A DNA stretch of 64,000 bases from JAMXLO01 sp963726125 (GCA_963726125.1 CAVSBG010000009.1:248001-312000); one strand, 5' to 3'. Counted from the first letter of the stretch, positions 54,106-62,876 are shown. Notes: generated by a model from the sequence alone, not told the origin. Made by a program: numbers and translations.

Positions 54106-54562
54106 GTCTTTATCCCTCCCAATCAGGCAGCGATGTAGAAACTCTACTGATGTCGTCGCTCATCCATGCCGCAACGGCGCGATGGCGCCCCACGGTCGCG
54201 GAGTGGTTTGTTACGAAACTTTCCAGGCCCGAGAACAGGCACGCAAAGAGAGGGAAGACGCGCCGTCGCGGCGCGAGCTGGTCGGGAGTTCACCCTGAAC
54301 AGCAACGGACATGTCATCCGTGCTTCCATCCCATGTGAGCGTTATAGCACTTAGCTGACGATATTGAGCCGAACATCAGTTGTCGTCAACGAGCCTCCGC
54401 ACACAACGTGCCCGCCGCCGCATTGTCTCGTCGTGCGGCACCTGGTGCACGCGCCTGGTGAAATCCTCACGGTAGAACCATCAAGCTTGCCAGCCTGGGT
54501 TCATTTGTCCAATCTAAAGATGCGATTTCACCAATAGAAGGCGTGAATGGTATGGCACGGCC
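54106..54562. other. Divergent intergenic region upstream of oxyR and the DUF1800 operon
   Basis: A 457-bp region with no convincing gene. It separates two divergent units and so holds both promoters. The part next to oxyR (54450-54562) is comparatively AT-rich, but no clean OxyR ATAG-N7-CTAT site was recognised by eye. Short frames in both strands show shadow-like composition. No RNA gene was seen. Confidence 0.4.
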
Positions 54563-55543
54563 ATGACACTCGCCGAACTGCGCTATCTGGTCGCCGTCGC
54601 GGACCTGCGCCACTTTGGCCGTGCCGCTGAGCGCTGTCGCATCACCCAGCCCACCCTCAGCAGCCAACTCAGGAAACTCGAGGAAACGCTGGGCGTGCCG
54701 CTGGTGGAACGCACCACCCGCTTCGTCACGCTCACGCCGATCGGCGAGACGGTCGTGACGCATGCGCGGCGCATTCTGGAGGAAGCCGATCAGATCGCCG
54801 AACTGGTGCGCCACCGCCAAGGCACGCTGACCAGCGTGCTGCGCCTCGGCATCATCCCGACGCTGAGCCCGTATATACTCCCGTTGCTGCTCAGCAAGTT
54901 GCACGAAAGCTTCCCCGAATTGCGTCTCGTGCTGCGCGAGGACCTCACCGACAATCTGATCGACGCACTCGACAGCTACACACTGGATGTTCTGATGATC
55001 GCGCTGCCGGATCAGGCCGGCGCCTATCGTGTCATGCCGCTGTTCCAGGAGCCGTTCGCCTTCGCCTGTCCGCCCGGACACAAACTCAGCAACAGGCCAT
55101 TCGTGACCGAACGCGAAATTGCACAGGAACGCCTGCTTCTCCTGGACGAAGGGCACTGTCTGCGCGACCAGGCATTGGCGGTGTGCGGCGATCGCGCGCA
55201 GGAAGGCGCGGATGACGATTTCCGCGCCACCAGCCTGGAAACGATTTCCGAGATGGTCGCGGCCGGCATCGGCTGCACATTGCTGCCGTCGATGGCAGTG
55301 CCACATCTGACGGCACGGCAACGGCTGGACGTGCGCCCGCTAAAGGCTGCGAAGGCGCATCGCCGAATCGGCCTGGTGTGGCGGGCAAGTTTTCCGCGTG
55401 GCGAGGATTTGGAAGTGCTCGGGCGCTTCATACAGGATCTGCTGCCGGACTGCGTGGAACCAATCGGCGCGGTTCATTCACGGCGTGCTCCGCGCCCGGA
55501 ACGGGTCGGCTCTGTGGCCAAGGTTCCACACGGAGGGCACTGA
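54563..55543 (+). CDS. oxyR: Hydrogen-peroxide-sensing LysR regulator OxyR
   Basis: A 326-residue LysR protein. The helix-turn-helix covers residues 1-60 (MTLAELRYLVAVADLRHFGR, ITQPTLSSQLRKLEETLGVP). The regulatory domain carries Cys199 and Cys208 in LLLDEGHCLRDQALAVC, the same numbers and spacing as the disulfide switch of E. coli OxyR, and DDDFRATSLETISEMVAAGI follows as in OxyR. It should activate peroxide-defence genes when oxidised. The last 8 or so codons (AKVPHGGH) are encoded by one arm of a 27-bp inverted repeat. Confidence 0.93.
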   Translation: MTLAELRYLVAVADLRHFGRAAERCRITQPTLSSQLRKLEETLGVPLVERTTRFVTLTPIGETVVTHARRILEEADQIAELVRHRQGTLTSVLRLGIIPTLSPYILPLLLSKLHESFPELRLVLREDLTDNLIDALDSYTLDVLMIALPDQAGAYRVMPLFQEPFAFACPPGHKLSNRPFVTEREIAQERLLLLDEGHCLRDQALAVCGDRAQEGADDDFRATSLETISEMVAAGIGCTLLPSMAVPHLTARQRLDVRPLKAAKAHRRIGLVWRASFPRGEDLEVLGRFIQDLLPDCVEPIGAVHSRRAPRPERVGSVAKVPHGGH

Positions 55544-55607
55544 GAATGCACAGGGCACTACTGGGCGCTCCGTGACTTGCTTCTCAGTGCCCTCCATGTG
55601 GAACCTT
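55520..55607. repeat. 27-bp inverted repeat overlapping the end of oxyR
   Basis: Positions 55520-55546 (AAGGTTCCACACGGAGGGCA then CTGAGAA) and 55581-55607 are inverse complements with one mismatch, around a 34-base spacer. The left arm encodes the OxyR C-terminus and stop codon. It may serve as the oxyR terminator and looks like a mobile palindromic element that was captured by the gene. Confidence 0.8.
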
Positions 55608-55799
55608 CCTTAGTCTGTCCCGCCGCACGCAGCATCTCCAATTTGTCAAGGTCCATTGACAGGTCGCCCATCCGGGCCGACGATTGTCAGGAAATCGCGG
55701 AATCCTCGTGTTGCCCTCCCGGCAGCCGCCGCTTGAGTGCCGGGCAAAGCGAGGCCGCCAAAAGCCTTTCGCGCGCAGCGCACTGTCGAGGAGTCCACC

Positions 55800-57323
55800 A
55801 TGCACGCCAGAGTCCAATACCCGGAATCCATAGAACCGCTGGTCCAGTTCATCGAGACGACCCCACCCGCCGAGATCGTGGACCGCACACTGGCAAAACT
55901 ACGGGCGGGTATTGATCCTCGTACCATGCTGACGGCTTCGGCTCTTGCGGTCGTTCGTTCGTCCGACCTTCCCCCCGGCCATCATGGCGGCCCACTACAT
56001 CCGCTCGCCGGGCTGCATGCCATCACTCACCTGGCGAACCATTTCGAAGGTGAAGAACGCTTCCTCCCCATCCTCCAGCACGTTGCTCTCTCCAATAAGC
56101 ACATCAACGACCCAGTCACCGGCCCTTACAGCCTGCTGGAATTCGCCCCGCTCGATCCCTCCGGCGCCATGGTCAGCCGCACCGCCGACCTCGCCGCCGA
56201 CGGTTCCGGCGACGTCATCACCTCAGAAGGCATCCAGGCTGCCAAGGACGCCTTCCTGAAAGCGTGCAGCCGCGGCGAGAGCAACAAGGCCGACCACATC
56301 TTCCTCTGGCTCTGGGACCACGTCCCGGCGATCGAAGCGTTCGACCTGCTCATGAGCGTTGCGATCCCGAAGAACGGCCTGGACGACCACTACTTCCTGT
56401 TCCCCGGCTACCTGTGGCGCGGCCTGGAAGCGCTCGGCACCGAGCACCTGAAAGTGCTGTTCCGCCCAGCCGTCCGCTACGTCGCGCGCTTCCCCGCACA
56501 GCGCGTCATGCCGGAGGCAGATCAGCTCATCGAGGATCATGGCCTGCTAACCCGCATCCTGCGCCAGCGCAGCGGCGACGATGAAACCGCCGCGGTAGGC
56601 GCGCTCGGCGAGGCGATCCGAGGCTGCAAGGTCTACACCGAGATCCCCAAGATGATCGCCCAAGCCCTGGCCGACGGCCTGTCGATGGAAGGCGCCGGCG
56701 AGGCGTTGTCCATCGGCGCCGCAGGCCTGTTCATGCGCTCGCTCACCGGCAACCCGATGGACGTGCACCTGCACACCAGCGCCAACCTGCGTCGCTACCT
56801 GGTCCGGCTCGACGGCTTCAGCCTGAAGAACAAGCTGCTGGTGCTGTTGACCTGGCACACCGGCCCCGAGGTGAAGTCCACCCAGTACCGCATGGAACCC
56901 ACCATCCAGCCGGACATGGAGGCAGTCGCCGCCCTGCCGCATCGCTCCCAGGAAGACCTGCTGGAGGCGATCACCCAGAGCATCTACACCCAGCCGCCGA
57001 CCGATTGGTCCAAGGTGACCAACCTAGGCATGATGCGCGCCGTCCCCGAGGTGAAGTCGACCGTGAACCTGGCCCAGCAGTACGTAGACCTGCGCTACGA
57101 CCCACAAGTGCTGATGCATCGGCTGGCTGAAATCGTCTGCCACGACAGCTTCACCGAGATGCACGCCTTCAAGCACCACCAGGCGATCGTCGAGGAATTC
57201 CGCAACACCCGCGAGCCATGGCGATCGATGCACCTCGTCGCAGCCTGCCAAGCGGCAGCGGTCTCGTTCGGCAAGAACATGACGGTCTACGAGGACATCC
57301 TGGAACTACTACACGCCGCGTAA
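55800..57323 (+). CDS. Unrecognised 507-residue soluble protein, histidine-rich near N-terminus
   Basis: A long, well-formed protein from ATG 55800 (GAGGAG upstream), with no signal peptide or membrane helix and mainly helical composition. The conserved-looking part is PPGHHGGPLHPLAGLHAITH followed by NHFEGEERFLPILQHVALS, rich in His and Glu that could bind metal. Further stretches include HIFLWLWDHVPAIEAFDLLM, DDHYFLFPGYLWRGLEALGT and FTEMHAFKHHQAIVEEF near the end. It loosely recalls HxxE-type helical metal or questin-oxidase-like proteins, but I do not assign a family. It follows oxyR in the same direction after a 256-bp gap containing the inverted repeat, so co-regulation is possible but not shown. 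Confidence 0.75.
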   Translation: MHARVQYPESIEPLVQFIETTPPAEIVDRTLAKLRAGIDPRTMLTASALAVVRSSDLPPGHHGGPLHPLAGLHAITHLANHFEGEERFLPILQHVALSNKHINDPVTGPYSLLEFAPLDPSGAMVSRTADLAADGSGDVITSEGIQAAKDAFLKACSRGESNKADHIFLWLWDHVPAIEAFDLLMSVAIPKNGLDDHYFLFPGYLWRGLEALGTEHLKVLFRPAVRYVARFPAQRVMPEADQLIEDHGLLTRILRQRSGDDETAAVGALGEAIRGCKVYTEIPKMIAQALADGLSMEGAGEALSIGAAGLFMRSLTGNPMDVHLHTSANLRRYLVRLDGFSLKNKLLVLLTWHTGPEVKSTQYRMEPTIQPDMEAVAALPHRSQEDLLEAITQSIYTQPPTDWSKVTNLGMMRAVPEVKSTVNLAQQYVDLRYDPQVLMHRLAEIVCHDSFTEMHAFKHHQAIVEEFRNTREPWRSMHLVAACQAAAVSFGKNMTVYEDILELLHAA

Positions 57324-57350
57324 CCGGCCGCGGGCGCTTCTCTCTGGTCT

Positions 57351-57395
57351 CTCCCCCTCCCCTTGCGGGAGGGGGCCAGGGGGAGGGGGAGGGGG
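57351..57395. repeat. Dispersed C/G-tract hairpin repeat
   Basis: CTCCCCCTCCCCTTGCGGGA followed by GGGGGCCAGGGGGAGGGGG, between the convergent ends of the 507-residue protein gene and the methyltransferase-like gene. Same core as the other copies; a likely bidirectional terminator or stability hairpin here. Confidence 0.75.
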
Positions 57396-57410
57396 CGCCG
57401 CCACCAACCC

Positions 57411-57857
57411 TCAGTACACCCCCGGCACCAGCCGCCAAGTGCGCCCCCGGTACGCCTCATACGCCGCCCCAAACTGCGACAGTAACAGTGCCTCCTCAGA
57501 GCGGATGCGCGCGATCAGCGGCACCAGCGTCAGCACTGCCAGCACCACACCCACGCCCGACCGAAATGCGAGCGCCCAGCCAAGCGAGAGCACCAGCATT
57601 CCCAGATAGCTGGGATTGCGCACGACGCTATAGATCCCAGTCGTGACCAGCGTATGGCCCGGCTGTATCGCCACCAGCCCGCTGAACCGGTTACCCAGCA
57701 CAAACACCGGCCATATCCGGATCACACCGCCGAGGACGTATAGGACCACCCCCGTCCATCGGACCGCGTCCCCATCCAGCGTCCACACGTCCAGTCGATC
57801 AGTCAGTGCCGGCAGATAGGCAGCCAGCACGCCAAGCACACCAAATGCCGCCAGCAC
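57411..57857 (-). CDS. Isoprenylcysteine carboxyl methyltransferase-like membrane protein
   Basis: A 148-residue membrane protein with four or so hydrophobic segments and the ICMT/phospholipid-methyltransferase core: VRWTGVVLYVLGGVIRIWPV, FSGLVAIQPGHTLVTTGIYS and VVRNPSYLGMLVLSLGWALA, ending YEAYRGRTWRLVPGVY. The SAM-binding region includes the GHTLVTTGIY-RNPSYLG segment. GTG at 57857 is the only usable start; the frame stays open a little further upstream (EREDRGNRW) without a start codon, so a few N-terminal residues may be missing. It follows the small membrane protein gene by 19 bp. Confidence 0.82.
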   Translation of the reverse strand: MLAAFGVLGVLAAYLPALTDRLDVWTLDGDAVRWTGVVLYVLGGVIRIWPVFVLGNRFSGLVAIQPGHTLVTTGIYSVVRNPSYLGMLVLSLGWALAFRSGVGVVLAVLTLVPLIARIRSEEALLLSQFGAAYEAYRGRTWRLVPGVY

Positions 57858-57876
57858 CCAGCGATTGCCCCGATCC

Positions 57877-58071
57877 TCACGCTCGCCCGGTACTCAGGTT
57901 GCCGCGAGTGAACATCGACACGACGCTCATCACCACCGTCGCAACAGCCACCGCAACGAGCGCCGGATGGGCCACGAACGCCGCCACCCCGCCCCAGCCC
58001 AGAATGGCAAGCCCAACGTAGGCAACCGTCCCGGCAACGGCCAAAATGGCGACTTTAGGTGTGATCTGCAT
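57877..58071 (-). CDS. Small two-helix membrane protein
   Basis: A 64-residue protein with two hydrophobic helices, VAILAVAGTVAYVGLAILGW and ALVAVAVATVVMSVVSMF, and a short polar tail. ATG at 58071. It is upstream of, and presumably co-transcribed with, the isoprenylcysteine-methyltransferase-like gene, a pairing suggesting a helper role. No family function is known to me. Confidence 0.65.
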   Translation of the reverse strand: MQITPKVAILAVAGTVAYVGLAILGWGGVAAFVAHPALVAVAVATVVMSVVSMFTRGNLSTGRA

Positions 58072-58162
58072 GGCTGACTCGCTCGGACACTGCCCTCTTG
58101 TGGTAATGCACCGGTGTGGAAACCAGTGGCGCCTCACTCCCGCGTGAAGCAGGCTTACGCCA

Positions 58163-60253
58163 ATGAGCGACGAAACCCTCCGTATCGAGCGCACGCCGCC
58201 CGAGCCGGCGTGGCCCACCTTCGCCCTGCCGCGCGGCACCGAGATCAACGGCTACCGGCTCGATCGCATCCTGGGCAGCGGCGGCTTCGGCATCACCTAT
58301 CTCGCGCTGGACCTGCTCCGGCAGCGCTTCGCCATCAAGGAATACTACCCACAACAATTCGCCTCGCGGCAGGACATGACGGTGCGCCCCACCACGGTCG
58401 CCGACACCCCGCTGTTCGAAGAATGCCGGGAGCGCTTCCTGCGCGAAGCCGAGGCGCTGGTGCTGCTCGGTCGCACCGCCGGCGGCGCCAACGAAGGCAT
58501 CGTGCGCGTGCAGACCTACTTCGAGGCGTACGGCACCTGCTTCCTGGTGATGGACTACGTAGAAGGCGACAGTCTCGCCGACATCATCCGTCGCGACCGT
58601 GGCCTGACCGCCGCGCGTCTGCGCTCTCTGCTGGTGCAACTCCTGACCAGCATTCGCGTCGTGCACCGGGCCGGCCTGCTGCACCGCGACATCAAGCCCG
58701 CAAACATCATCATCCGTGAGGGCGATCGGCTCGTGCTGATCGACTTCGGCGCAACGCGGCAGGCGATACCCACCGAGGCCACCAGCTACACCCAGATCTA
58801 TTCGGGCGGCTACGGACCACCCGAGCAGATGCTAGGCCTGCGGCAGGGCGAATACTCCGACATCTACGCCATCGGCGCGGTCTGTTACCGGGCCATCGGC
58901 GGCCGCCTGGCCGACCCACTGGCGCGGCAGAATTCGCTGGCAGCCGGTCTGGCGGATCCTCAGTCGCCGGCCGTGGTTGTGGGGGACGGACGCTATCCGC
59001 GCCGGCTGCTGGAGGCGATCGATGCCGCGTTGATCGTCGATCCAAAGCACCGGCTCCAGTCGGCTGACGCCATGCTGCAAGCGCTCGGCCCGGAGGAACC
59101 GGTTCTCTCTGCGGCCGCGGTACCTGCGCCGGCGTCCGCGGTGCGAGGACGCCGCCCGGTGTGGCTTGCCACCGCTGCAGCGGGCGCTTTGGCGGTGGTC
59201 GGCGCCGCCGCCTTCTTGATGCTTCGCGGACCCGCACAACCATCGCCAGTGACGGTTGCCGCTTCAGTGGAGTTGGCGCGGAAGCCGCCGACACCGCCGC
59301 CAGTGGCGCAGCCACCACCGCAGCAAGAAGCCGCTGTGGTCCCACCTTCTGTCAAGGAACCCCCCTCGCAGCAACAGGCGACGGTGGTCATTGCACCCCC
59401 TGCCAAAGAGTCCCCACTACCTTCGCCGGTTCAGCAACCGCACCCGGAGGCGGTCGTTGTGCCACCCCCAGCGACGCAGCCCCAGGTTCCAGCGTCGCAA
59501 CAGGAGGCCCTGATTGTTCCGCCGCCAGCGCCCGTGGCGCCTCTGCCGTCGTCGCCGCTCGACCAGGCCCGGGCAGCAGCGGGTGCTCTGCCCTGCGCGG
59601 CGCTGGACGTTCGCGCCGGTCAGGACCGAATGGATATCACCGGCTTCGCGCAGGTGGGACAGGACTTCGATCGATGGCGCGCCAGCCTCGGACCGGTCGG
59701 CGCAACCGTGACGCGGGTTGACCAGTTTGCCTGCGCTCCGATCGACGCCGTGTCGTTGCTCGTCCGCCGCACCTGGGATGGCGCGACACCGAGCCTCATT
59801 GTCCACCTCGAACAGCCCACCGTGGCCAGCGGTGCCCGCGTCAGGATCAGCGTCGCCACCGCCCTGCCCGCCATCTATGTCGATCTCTACCAGGCCGACG
59901 GCTCGGTGCGTCACCTGCTGCGCGGTGGCGGCCGCTCTGCGGAATGGCTCGCCACCCCGCCCGGTGGCCCACGGATGCTGGTCGCGATCGGTGCGATGGC
60001 GCCGCTGGATCTTGGTCAGCGGCCGGAAACCGAGCGGGCCAGCACCTATCTCGATGCCTTGCGCCCTCTGCTGCCAAAAGCCGAGGCAGCTGATCTCGCG
60101 ATGGTGATCGAACACCCGCCCGAGCCAGTCGCGGTGAGACCGCAGTCACACCCTCGGTCAGAGAAGTGTGCAAATATCGTGAGCCGAGCGCAGCTAGGGG
60201 AAACGTTGACCGATGCGGAACTTGCAGCATTGCGGACCGAGTGCCGAACCTGA
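58163..60253 (+). CDS. Membrane Ser/Thr protein kinase with periplasmic C-terminal domain
   Basis: A 696-residue bitopic kinase. The cytoplasmic Hanks-type kinase domain (about 30-310) has P-loop ILGSGGFGITYLAL, Lys59 in FAIKEYYP, catalytic loop LLHRDIKPANIII (His174-Arg-Asp176) and DFG at 194-196. A transmembrane helix spans about 334-354 and a Pro/Gln-rich linker 360-480. The extracytoplasmic part (about 485-696) contains Cys residues and RISVATALPAIYVDLYQADG, resembling DUF4384-like modules. It overlaps the next lipoprotein gene by 41 bp, suggesting they act together in envelope sensing. Confidence 0.9.
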   Translation: MSDETLRIERTPPEPAWPTFALPRGTEINGYRLDRILGSGGFGITYLALDLLRQRFAIKEYYPQQFASRQDMTVRPTTVADTPLFEECRERFLREAEALVLLGRTAGGANEGIVRVQTYFEAYGTCFLVMDYVEGDSLADIIRRDRGLTAARLRSLLVQLLTSIRVVHRAGLLHRDIKPANIIIREGDRLVLIDFGATRQAIPTEATSYTQIYSGGYGPPEQMLGLRQGEYSDIYAIGAVCYRAIGGRLADPLARQNSLAAGLADPQSPAVVVGDGRYPRRLLEAIDAALIVDPKHRLQSADAMLQALGPEEPVLSAAAVPAPASAVRGRRPVWLATAAAGALAVVGAAAFLMLRGPAQPSPVTVAASVELARKPPTPPPVAQPPPQQEAAVVPPSVKEPPSQQQATVVIAPPAKESPLPSPVQQPHPEAVVVPPPATQPQVPASQQEALIVPPPAPVAPLPSSPLDQARAAAGALPCAALDVRAGQDRMDITGFAQVGQDFDRWRASLGPVGATVTRVDQFACAPIDAVSLLVRRTWDGATPSLIVHLEQPTVASGARVRISVATALPAIYVDLYQADGSVRHLLRGGGRSAEWLATPPGGPRMLVAIGAMAPLDLGQRPETERASTYLDALRPLLPKAEAADLAMVIEHPPEPVAVRPQSHPRSEKCANIVSRAQLGETLTDAELAALRTECRT

Positions 60254-61448
60254 CTCGTGCGTCCGTCAGCGCCATGCGTGGCTGAGCGCCGCGATCCTGC
60301 TCCTGCTGGCCGCCTGTACGCCTGCCGCCCAGACCCCCGCGCCAACGGCCGCGGCGCCACCGGTGCCGTTCCCCGATGCCGTGGCCAATGCAGCCAACAC
60401 GGTGTTCTCCACCGCGGCGGCGCATGCCGACACCCGGCAGGTCGTGGTGATCGACCCGCTGGTCAACGGCGTGACCGGTGAGCAGTCCACCGCAACCCAG
60501 CAGATCCAGGACCGCATAATCGCCTTGGCGCGCGATAAGTATCCGCAATTCGACATCCAGCCCTTTACCGCCGCAGCAATCAGCAAGGCTCCATATGTCA
60601 TGGTCGGCACGTTCACCCCGGTGAATGCGCAGGGCCAGACCGCGGGCACGCGTGAGGGCTACCGGTTCTGCTTGGTCATGGTTGACCTCCGCGCCGGCAA
60701 GACCATCGCCAAGGGTGTCGCGCGGGCTCAGTTGTCGGGTGTCAACACGACGCCCGTCGGCTTCTTCCGCGACAGCCCGGGCTGGACCAATGATGCCAGC
60801 GTCAAGAGCTATATCGACACCTGCCAGGCGACCAAGGTCGGTGATGCGATCAGCCAGACATACCTGAACGGCATCCTGACTGCCTCGATCGTGAGCGAGG
60901 CGATCAACGCCTACGACGCAAGCCGCTATCGTGACGCGCTGGACCTTTACATCACCGCCGAGAAGACGCCCGCCGGCAATCAGCTTCGCGTGTACAATGG
61001 ACTTTATCTGACCAACTGGAAGCTCGGTCACCGCGACCAGGCAGCGGAGGCGTTTGGCCAGGTGGTGGATTACGGGCTGAACAACAATTCCCTCGGTGTG
61101 AAGATCCTGTTTCGCCCAGGCTCCACATCGTTCGACACCGCGCAGCAGACCACCGGGCCATACGATTTGTGGCTGCGCGAGATCGCATCGCACAGCGCGA
61201 ACAAGCACGCGTGTCTCCAGGTAACCGGCAACAGCAGCCCCTCGGGCTCCGCCGCGCTCAATGATCAGCTATCGCAGCTACGGGCGGATTACGTGAAGGG
61301 ACGGCTGGAGACGGACTCCCCGGCGCTCCAGGGCCACGTCATCGCGACGGGCGCCGGAGCCAAGAACAACCTGGTCGGCACTGGCGCCGACGATCTGTCG
61401 GACGCATTGGACCGCCGGGTTGACTTCAAGGTGATCCCGACCTGCTAA
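60213..61448 (+). CDS. Lipoprotein with OmpA-like C-terminal region
   Basis: A 411-residue outer-membrane lipoprotein candidate. A signal sequence ending LLLLAAC places the acylated cysteine at residue 35, followed by a Pro/Ala linker. Residues 60-200 form a curli CsgG-like or penicillin-binding-activator-like region (VVVIDPLVNGVTGEQSTATQ, PYVMVGTFTPVNAQGQTAGT). Residues 220-280 look TPR-like. Residues 300-411 resemble an OmpA peptidoglycan-binding domain (ILFRPGSTSFDTAQQT, HACLQVTGNSSPSG, DALDRRVDFKVIP). ATG at 60213 follows AGGGGAAA inside the kinase gene's end. The periplasmic kinase domain is its likely partner. Confidence 0.85.
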   Translation: MRNLQHCGPSAEPDSCVRQRHAWLSAAILLLLAACTPAAQTPAPTAAAPPVPFPDAVANAANTVFSTAAAHADTRQVVVIDPLVNGVTGEQSTATQQIQDRIIALARDKYPQFDIQPFTAAAISKAPYVMVGTFTPVNAQGQTAGTREGYRFCLVMVDLRAGKTIAKGVARAQLSGVNTTPVGFFRDSPGWTNDASVKSYIDTCQATKVGDAISQTYLNGILTASIVSEAINAYDASRYRDALDLYITAEKTPAGNQLRVYNGLYLTNWKLGHRDQAAEAFGQVVDYGLNNNSLGVKILFRPGSTSFDTAQQTTGPYDLWLREIASHSANKHACLQVTGNSSPSGSAALNDQLSQLRADYVKGRLETDSPALQGHVIATGAGAKNNLVGTGADDLSDALDRRVDFKVIPTC

Positions 61449-61494
61449 GACCGACCCCGATAGGGGTCGGGAAGACACCGTCTCCCCGCCCTCC

Positions 61495-61527
61495 GAACCG
61501 TGCGTGCGGTTCTCCCGCACACGGCTC
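61495..61527 (-). ncRNA. Group II intron domain V
   Basis: Minus-strand GAGCCGTGTGCGGGAGAACC followed by GCACGCACGGTTC folds as the catalytic domain V hairpin: GAGCCGTGTGCGG pairs with CCGCACGCACGGTTC around a GAGAA tetraloop-type turn, with the expected 2-base bulge. It lies 18 bp after the maturase stop and before the domain VI stem. Confidence 0.8.
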
Positions 61528-61544
61528 TCCAGTTGCTGGTTTCC

Positions 61545-62876
61545 TCATCGGGAGCACCTCGCGTCTTCATGGGCTGCGAGCAGGGTGAACAGCCCGTGAT
61601 CCGCGAAGAAGGCGTTGGTCCATCGTCCATGGTCTGCTTCACTTCGTCCTATTGACGGCCGCTTTTCCTGCTTGCGCAGGATAGCTCGCAGCCGCCGCCG
61701 GATCATCTGGTCGATCCTGCGGAACAAGCGTGGCCTGGCGTGTTTGAAGTAGCCGAACCATCCCCGAAGCATCGGGTTGAGGTCAGCGATGATCCGTTCC
61801 AGGCTATCGCCCCGGCTGCGGATCGTCCTGGCCCTCACCTTGTCCTTGAAAGCCCGCAGGCTCTTATCGCGCACGAACCGGTGCCCCGCCTCAAACCGGT
61901 AGCCAAGAAAGTCGAACCCCTGGCCGGGTTGTGCGGCGTCGCCGATGCGCGTCTTGCAGGGGTGCAGGGTCAGGCCGTTGGCATTCACCCACGTCGTTAC
62001 TTGGCGCAGTGCCGCAGCCGCCTCCGCTTCCGATGCGCAGAGGATCACGAAGTCATCGGCATAACGCACCATCCGGTAGCCGCTCTGCTCCATGAGCACG
62101 TCGAGCGGGTGCAGATACAGATTGGCCAACAGCGGCGACAGCACGGCCCCTTGGGGCGTTCCCGCCGCTGGCTGCCAGCGTGCTACGTCCGACATGATCT
62201 CCTGCCGCAGAAAGCCATCGATCAGGGCCACAATCCGGCTATCGCTGATCGAACCCTCCACCAGCCTCATCAGCCTGTCGTGCAGAATGGTATCGAAGTA
62301 GCTCTTCAGGTCGGCGTCCACCACATGGGTGTAACCCTCCTTCAGCAAGCGATCGACTTCCCGCAACGCATCCTTGCAGCCCCGTCCCGGCCGGAACCCA
62401 AAACTCCCCGGTCTGAACTGAACTTCAAAGATCGGCTCGATGACCATCTTCAGTGCTGTTTGTACAATCCGGTCCTTCACCGTCGGTATCCCCAGAGGCC
62501 GGGTCTTACCGTCTCCTTTGGGTATCTCCACCCGTTTCACCGGGTCCGGCTGGTAGCGACCCTCCGTCAGGCTACGCTGGAGTTCACGCAGATATCGCTC
62601 CGATTGGGCTTCGAACCTCTCAATGCTCTGACCGTCCACGCCCGCCGCCCCTTGGTTGCGCGCGACACGCTGCCACGCGATTTCCAGAGTTGCCGGACGA
62701 ACCACCTTGTCGATCAGGCTGAACCACTTACCCCCTTTGACGCCGTTACCCAGCGCCGACACCATGCGATCCGTCCATATGGATGCTTCCGCCCACCACA
62801 GTCCGTGGGGTTCCCCACCGGGGGCGTCTCTCCCTTGCTTAGCCTTGACGGCACTACCGGGGTTCTCTTGCTCCAA
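61545..62876 (-). CDS. ltrA: Group II intron reverse transcriptase/maturase
   Basis: A 443-residue maturase. The RT domain has GIPTVKDRIVQTALKMVIEP, GFRPGRGCKDALREVDRLLK, the catalytic YADDFVILC motif and LHPCKTRIG. The maturase (GIIM) domain has FKDKVRARTIRSRGDSLERI and LNPMLRGWFGYFKHARPRLF. No H-N-H endonuclease domain follows, as expected for class C introns that insert by single-strand or terminator targeting. The first in-frame codon is TTG at 62876; ATG at 62765 (MVSALGNGVKGG) is a good alternative. No frame disruption, so it may be active. Confidence 0.92.
   Translation of the reverse strand: MEQENPGSAVKAKQGRDAPGGEPHGLWWAEASIWTDRMVSALGNGVKGGKWFSLIDKVVRPATLEIAWQRVARNQGAAGVDGQSIERFEAQSERYLRELQRSLTEGRYQPDPVKRVEIPKGDGKTRPLGIPTVKDRIVQTALKMVIEPIFEVQFRPGSFGFRPGRGCKDALREVDRLLKEGYTHVVDADLKSYFDTILHDRLMRLVEGSISDSRIVALIDGFLRQEIMSDVARWQPAAGTPQGAVLSPLLANLYLHPLDVLMEQSGYRMVRYADDFVILCASEAEAAAALRQVTTWVNANGLTLHPCKTRIGDAAQPGQGFDFLGYRFEAGHRFVRDKSLRAFKDKVRARTIRSRGDSLERIIADLNPMLRGWFGYFKHARPRLFRRIDQMIRRRLRAILRKQEKRPSIGRSEADHGRWTNAFFADHGLFTLLAAHEDARCSR

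Noticed and set aside
61452..61471. CCGACCCCGATAGGGGTCGG as the terminator of the lipoprotein gene
   Set aside because: The palindrome spans the inferred 3' boundary of the intron, so half of it belongs to the intron; it may be partly fortuitous and was not listed as a terminator.
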